From the NCBI GenBank assembly GCA_020352895.1, contig CP070685.1:2545276-2586973 (forward strand): DNA of 41,698 bases. Direction: 5' to 3'. The position numbers were made by a program, and so were the translations under genes. The notes under the pieces were generated by a model. The model ran no database searches, had not been told where the DNA came from, and saw only the letters and a program-made list of their open reading frames with translations. This stretch comes from Phycisphaerales bacterium (GTDB lineage Bacteria > Planctomycetota > Phycisphaerae > UBA1845 > G020352895). Of this stretch, positions 40,374 to 41,698 are shown piece by piece (position 1 is the stretch's first letter; every line of letters starts with the position of its first letter).

Positions 40374-40707
40374 GACTTCAGAGGATAAAGGGTGGCGCTG
40401 GATAGCGCTTCCTTCTTTCCCCCCGGTCATATTGGCTGCATCTCCTTAACCGCCTACGGCACGGTAGCCGGGCATTCGACTGCAGACGTGCGGTCCTGCA
40501 TGACCCATAGATCGGTGGAGATAAGCAGCCAAGATGCTCCAACGCGGGCAGCGAATCCCCGGTGCGAACGCGACTGCGCCCGGCGCTGCATGCAGCCGAG
40601 TTGGGTCCCTCGCCCGGATCACGAGCCCGCCTGGAACCGGTCGAGCGCTCCGGCCCGAGGGTCGGCGTGGCCACGTCCACCCAAGACGGGCTTTGGAGTA
40701 GGGCCAG
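40374..40707 (+). ncRNA. Candidate structured RNA or long leader upstream of coaE
   Basis: There is no convincing gene between 40269 and 40707. Within it, 40425-40452 can pair with 40513-40540 in about 23 base pairs: GG, CAT, TTGGCTGC, ATCTCC and ACCG on the 5' side against CGGT, GGAGAT, GCAGCCAA, ATG and CC on the 3' side, broken only by small bulges or mismatches. The enclosed 60 bases can form one or two small hairpins (TGCAG/CTGCA at 481-485 and 496-500 past 40000; CTAC/GTAG). A second helix joins GGGCAG (40546-40551) with CTGC-G-CC (40574-40580). A GTG-initiated frame (40392-40715) spans the region, but its codon choice (TTA, ATA, AGA, GTA) looks unlike real genes here. I cannot match it to a known RNA family. 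Confidence 0.35.
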
Positions 40708-41322
40708 ATGCGTAAGCCGGTCATCGGTCTCGCGGGCGGCATCGGGTCGGGCAAGACCGCTGTGGGCCGCATCCTTCAGGAATTCGGCGCCGGCCTGATC
40801 GAGTCGGATCGTTTGGGCCACGACGAGTTGGATGCCCCCGAGGTCGTCCAGACGCTCAAGAAATGGTGGGGGGATCAGATTGTAGCTCTCGACGGAGGCG
40901 TGGATCGCGGCCGCGTGGCCGCCATTGCCTTCGCTGATTCGAAGGAACGGAAGCGACTGGAGGCATTGCTGCATCCGCGGATCGCAGCGCGGAGAGCCGA
41001 CCTGGTTCGGCGCTTCGAAGCGGACGATTCGGTACGCATAATCGTGATTGACGCGCCGCTCCTGTACGAGGCCGGCGTGGATGCCGAGTGTGACCTCGTC
41101 GTCTTCGTCGAGGCCGATCCGGCCGTCCGGGCCGGGCGCGTTCGCGCCCAGCGGAACTGGACCGAGCAGGAGTGGAAGCGCCGGGAAAAAATGCAGAAAC
41201 CCCTGGACATGAAGAGGCGAAAGGCCGATCATATATTGACCAATAACTCAAGCCTCGGCGCGCTTCGTGGGCAGGTGGCGCATCTAGTTACCCGAATTTT
41301 GAGATTGGACCCGAAGCGGTAG
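40708..41322 (+). CDS. coaE: Dephospho-CoA kinase
   Basis: A 204-residue P-loop kinase that phosphorylates the ribose 3'-hydroxyl of dephospho-CoA, the last step of coenzyme A synthesis. VIGLAGGIGSGKTAVGRIL holds the Walker A motif (residues 10-17). Then come LIESDRLGHDEL with the substrate-binding Asp, HPRIAARRADLVRRF, and IVIDAPLLYEAGVDAECDLVVFVEAD, all standard for CoaE. RAQRNWTEQEWKRREKMQKPL is the lid/CoA-binding helix. GGAG and GGG precede the ATG. The next gene, probably rho, starts 164 bases downstream on the same strand. Confidence 0.96.
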   Translation: MRKPVIGLAGGIGSGKTAVGRILQEFGAGLIESDRLGHDELDAPEVVQTLKKWWGDQIVALDGGVDRGRVAAIAFADSKERKRLEALLHPRIAARRADLVRRFEADDSVRIIVIDAPLLYEAGVDAECDLVVFVEADPAVRAGRVRAQRNWTEQEWKRREKMQKPLDMKRRKADHILTNNSSLGALRGQVAHLVTRILRLDPKR

Positions 41323-41449
41323 TGGCGTTCACCTGGCCTGGGGATTCACAGCCCGCAGAACGGAGAGGTTGGAAGTTTCCCGGCATGGGCAGGCCGGTTG
41401 ATCGAATCACTGACAGGACACACCTATCTGCATAAGAACACTTGCGCGA

Positions 41450-41468
41450 TACCCGCTTACCGCGGGTA
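41450..41468 (+). promoter_or_regulatory. Leader hairpin before the last gene
   Basis: TACCCGC (41450-41456) and GCGGGTA (41462-41468) are perfect seven-base inverted repeats around TTACC. The hairpin ends six bases before the GGAGG ribosome-binding sequence (41475-41479) and could hinder or expose it. A possible promoter (CTGACA near 41410, CATAAG near 41431) lies upstream. Confidence 0.4.
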
Positions 41469-41486
41469 CTCATTGGAGGACAACTC

Positions 41487-41698
41487 ATGGCTAAGGCAAG
41501 CACCAGTCGGTCAAGGACTCCGCGAGGCAAATCAACCTCGTCGTCCAAGTCCTCGACGGCCCGGTCGGCGCGGGCCTCAGAGACCGAGGTGGCCGTCGCC
41601 AGCGAAGATCAGGAGGCGCCCGTTATGGACACGCAACTGACGGAGGAGACCTCGGGGCTGGACGCGGAAACGCACGCCAAGTACGAGAAGATCAAGCG
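41487..41698 (+). CDS. N-terminal part of a protein, possibly transcription termination factor Rho
   Basis: ATG 41487 follows an excellent GGAGG seven bases upstream. The 70 codons available encode a basic, Ser/Thr/Lys-rich start (MAKASTSRSRTPRGKSTSS), an acidic Glu/Thr stretch, and then DAETHAKYEKIK before the window ends. Low-complexity N-terminal extensions of this kind are found on Rho in several phyla, and I recall Rho genes next to coaE in planctomycetes, so Rho is my first guess. Nothing diagnostic (RNA-binding OB fold, P-loop) is inside the window, so another protein with a disordered start remains possible. Confidence 0.45.
   Translation, partial: MAKASTSRSRTPRGKSTSSSKSSTARSARASETEVAVASEDQEAPVMDTQLTEETSGLDAETHAKYEKIK

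Noticed and set aside
40517-40535. SRP-RNA-like GATAAGCAGCCAAG
   Set aside because: Only the GCAGCC word matches; the GGTCAGG and GGAAGG loops of SRP RNA are missing.
40540-40640. Cobalamin-riboswitch-like words (a GAATCC...GGTGCGAA stretch and a TGGAACCGG-like end)
   Set aside because: The stem that should pair after GGTGCGAA is absent, the spacing to the terminal box is too short and coaE is not a B12-regulated gene. A covariance search with the Rfam cobalamin model would settle it.
40392-40715. GTG-started 107-codon frame with GAGG upstream, overlapping coaE by eight bases
   Set aside because: Codon use includes rare A/T-ending codons, composition is random-looking (Cys, Arg, Pro, Ser) and the DNA has strong RNA-like pairing instead. 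Not excluded outright.

Overview
The window is a GC-rich, gene-dense bacterial chromosome segment. It is most likely from a planctomycete, probably the Phycisphaerae or a relative. The best pointers are three. One is a secreted protein with four cysteine-rich GACC repeats and a dockerin-like Ca-binding tail. Another is a PadR regulator followed by a HAAS-type membrane protein with a planctomycete-style C-terminal end. The third is a rhomboid protease with a C-terminal helical extension. No tRNA, rRNA, CRISPR array, insertion sequence or phage gene was found, so this looks like ordinary chromosome rather than a mobile island. Assignments rest on reading the translations; no database search was possible.

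Layout. 1-5.1 kb: end of an amino-acid permease, a small membrane/NTF2-like protein, divergent surE and nnrE, a DUF4406 protein, a CPA1-type Na+/H+ antiporter and a DUF2199-like protein. 5.3-9.4 kb (minus strand): PadR regulator with its membrane partner, and proS. 9.6-14.2 kb (plus): YhaM-like exoribonuclease, both halves of glycine decarboxylase (gcvPA, gcvPB) and a lipoate/octanoate transferase, which form a glycine-cleavage and lipoylation cluster. 14.3-16.6 kb (minus): dapB, rhomboid protease, Nudix hydrolase. 16.8-21.8 kb (plus): dxr, an enlarged RseP-like site-2 protease, a YkgJ-type Cys-cluster protein. 21.9-26.8 kb (plus): the secreted repeat protein, an FHA-GAF-PP2C signalling protein and a GspE/PilB ATPase. 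27.0-32.1 kb (plus): a sugar-transfer operon of a GT2 glycosyltransferase, a methyltransferase and two tandem paralogous GT-C-like membrane proteins. 32.2-38.0 kb: MMPL/RND transporter, rsmE, a tail-anchored unknown, a GT-B glycosyltransferase. 38.4-41.7 kb (plus): orphan ParA, VanZ-like protein, VOC protein, coaE, and the start of what is probably rho.

The most interesting signals lie in regulatory DNA. (1) A TAcAAT or TATAAT box stands exactly seven bases before an ATG at four places (surE, nnrE, rsmE, and a ten-codon leader ORF in front of the Nudix gene), which suggests leaderless transcripts. (2) The padR promoter carries three 17-bp operator-like palindromes at a strict 14-bp period, overlapping the -10 element. 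(3) A 439-bp stretch without a convincing gene before coaE has its own promoter-like sequence and a 23-pair interrupted long-range helix, so it may encode an unrecognised structured RNA or leader. (4) The RseP-like protease has four or five PDZ-like units in place of the usual one or two.
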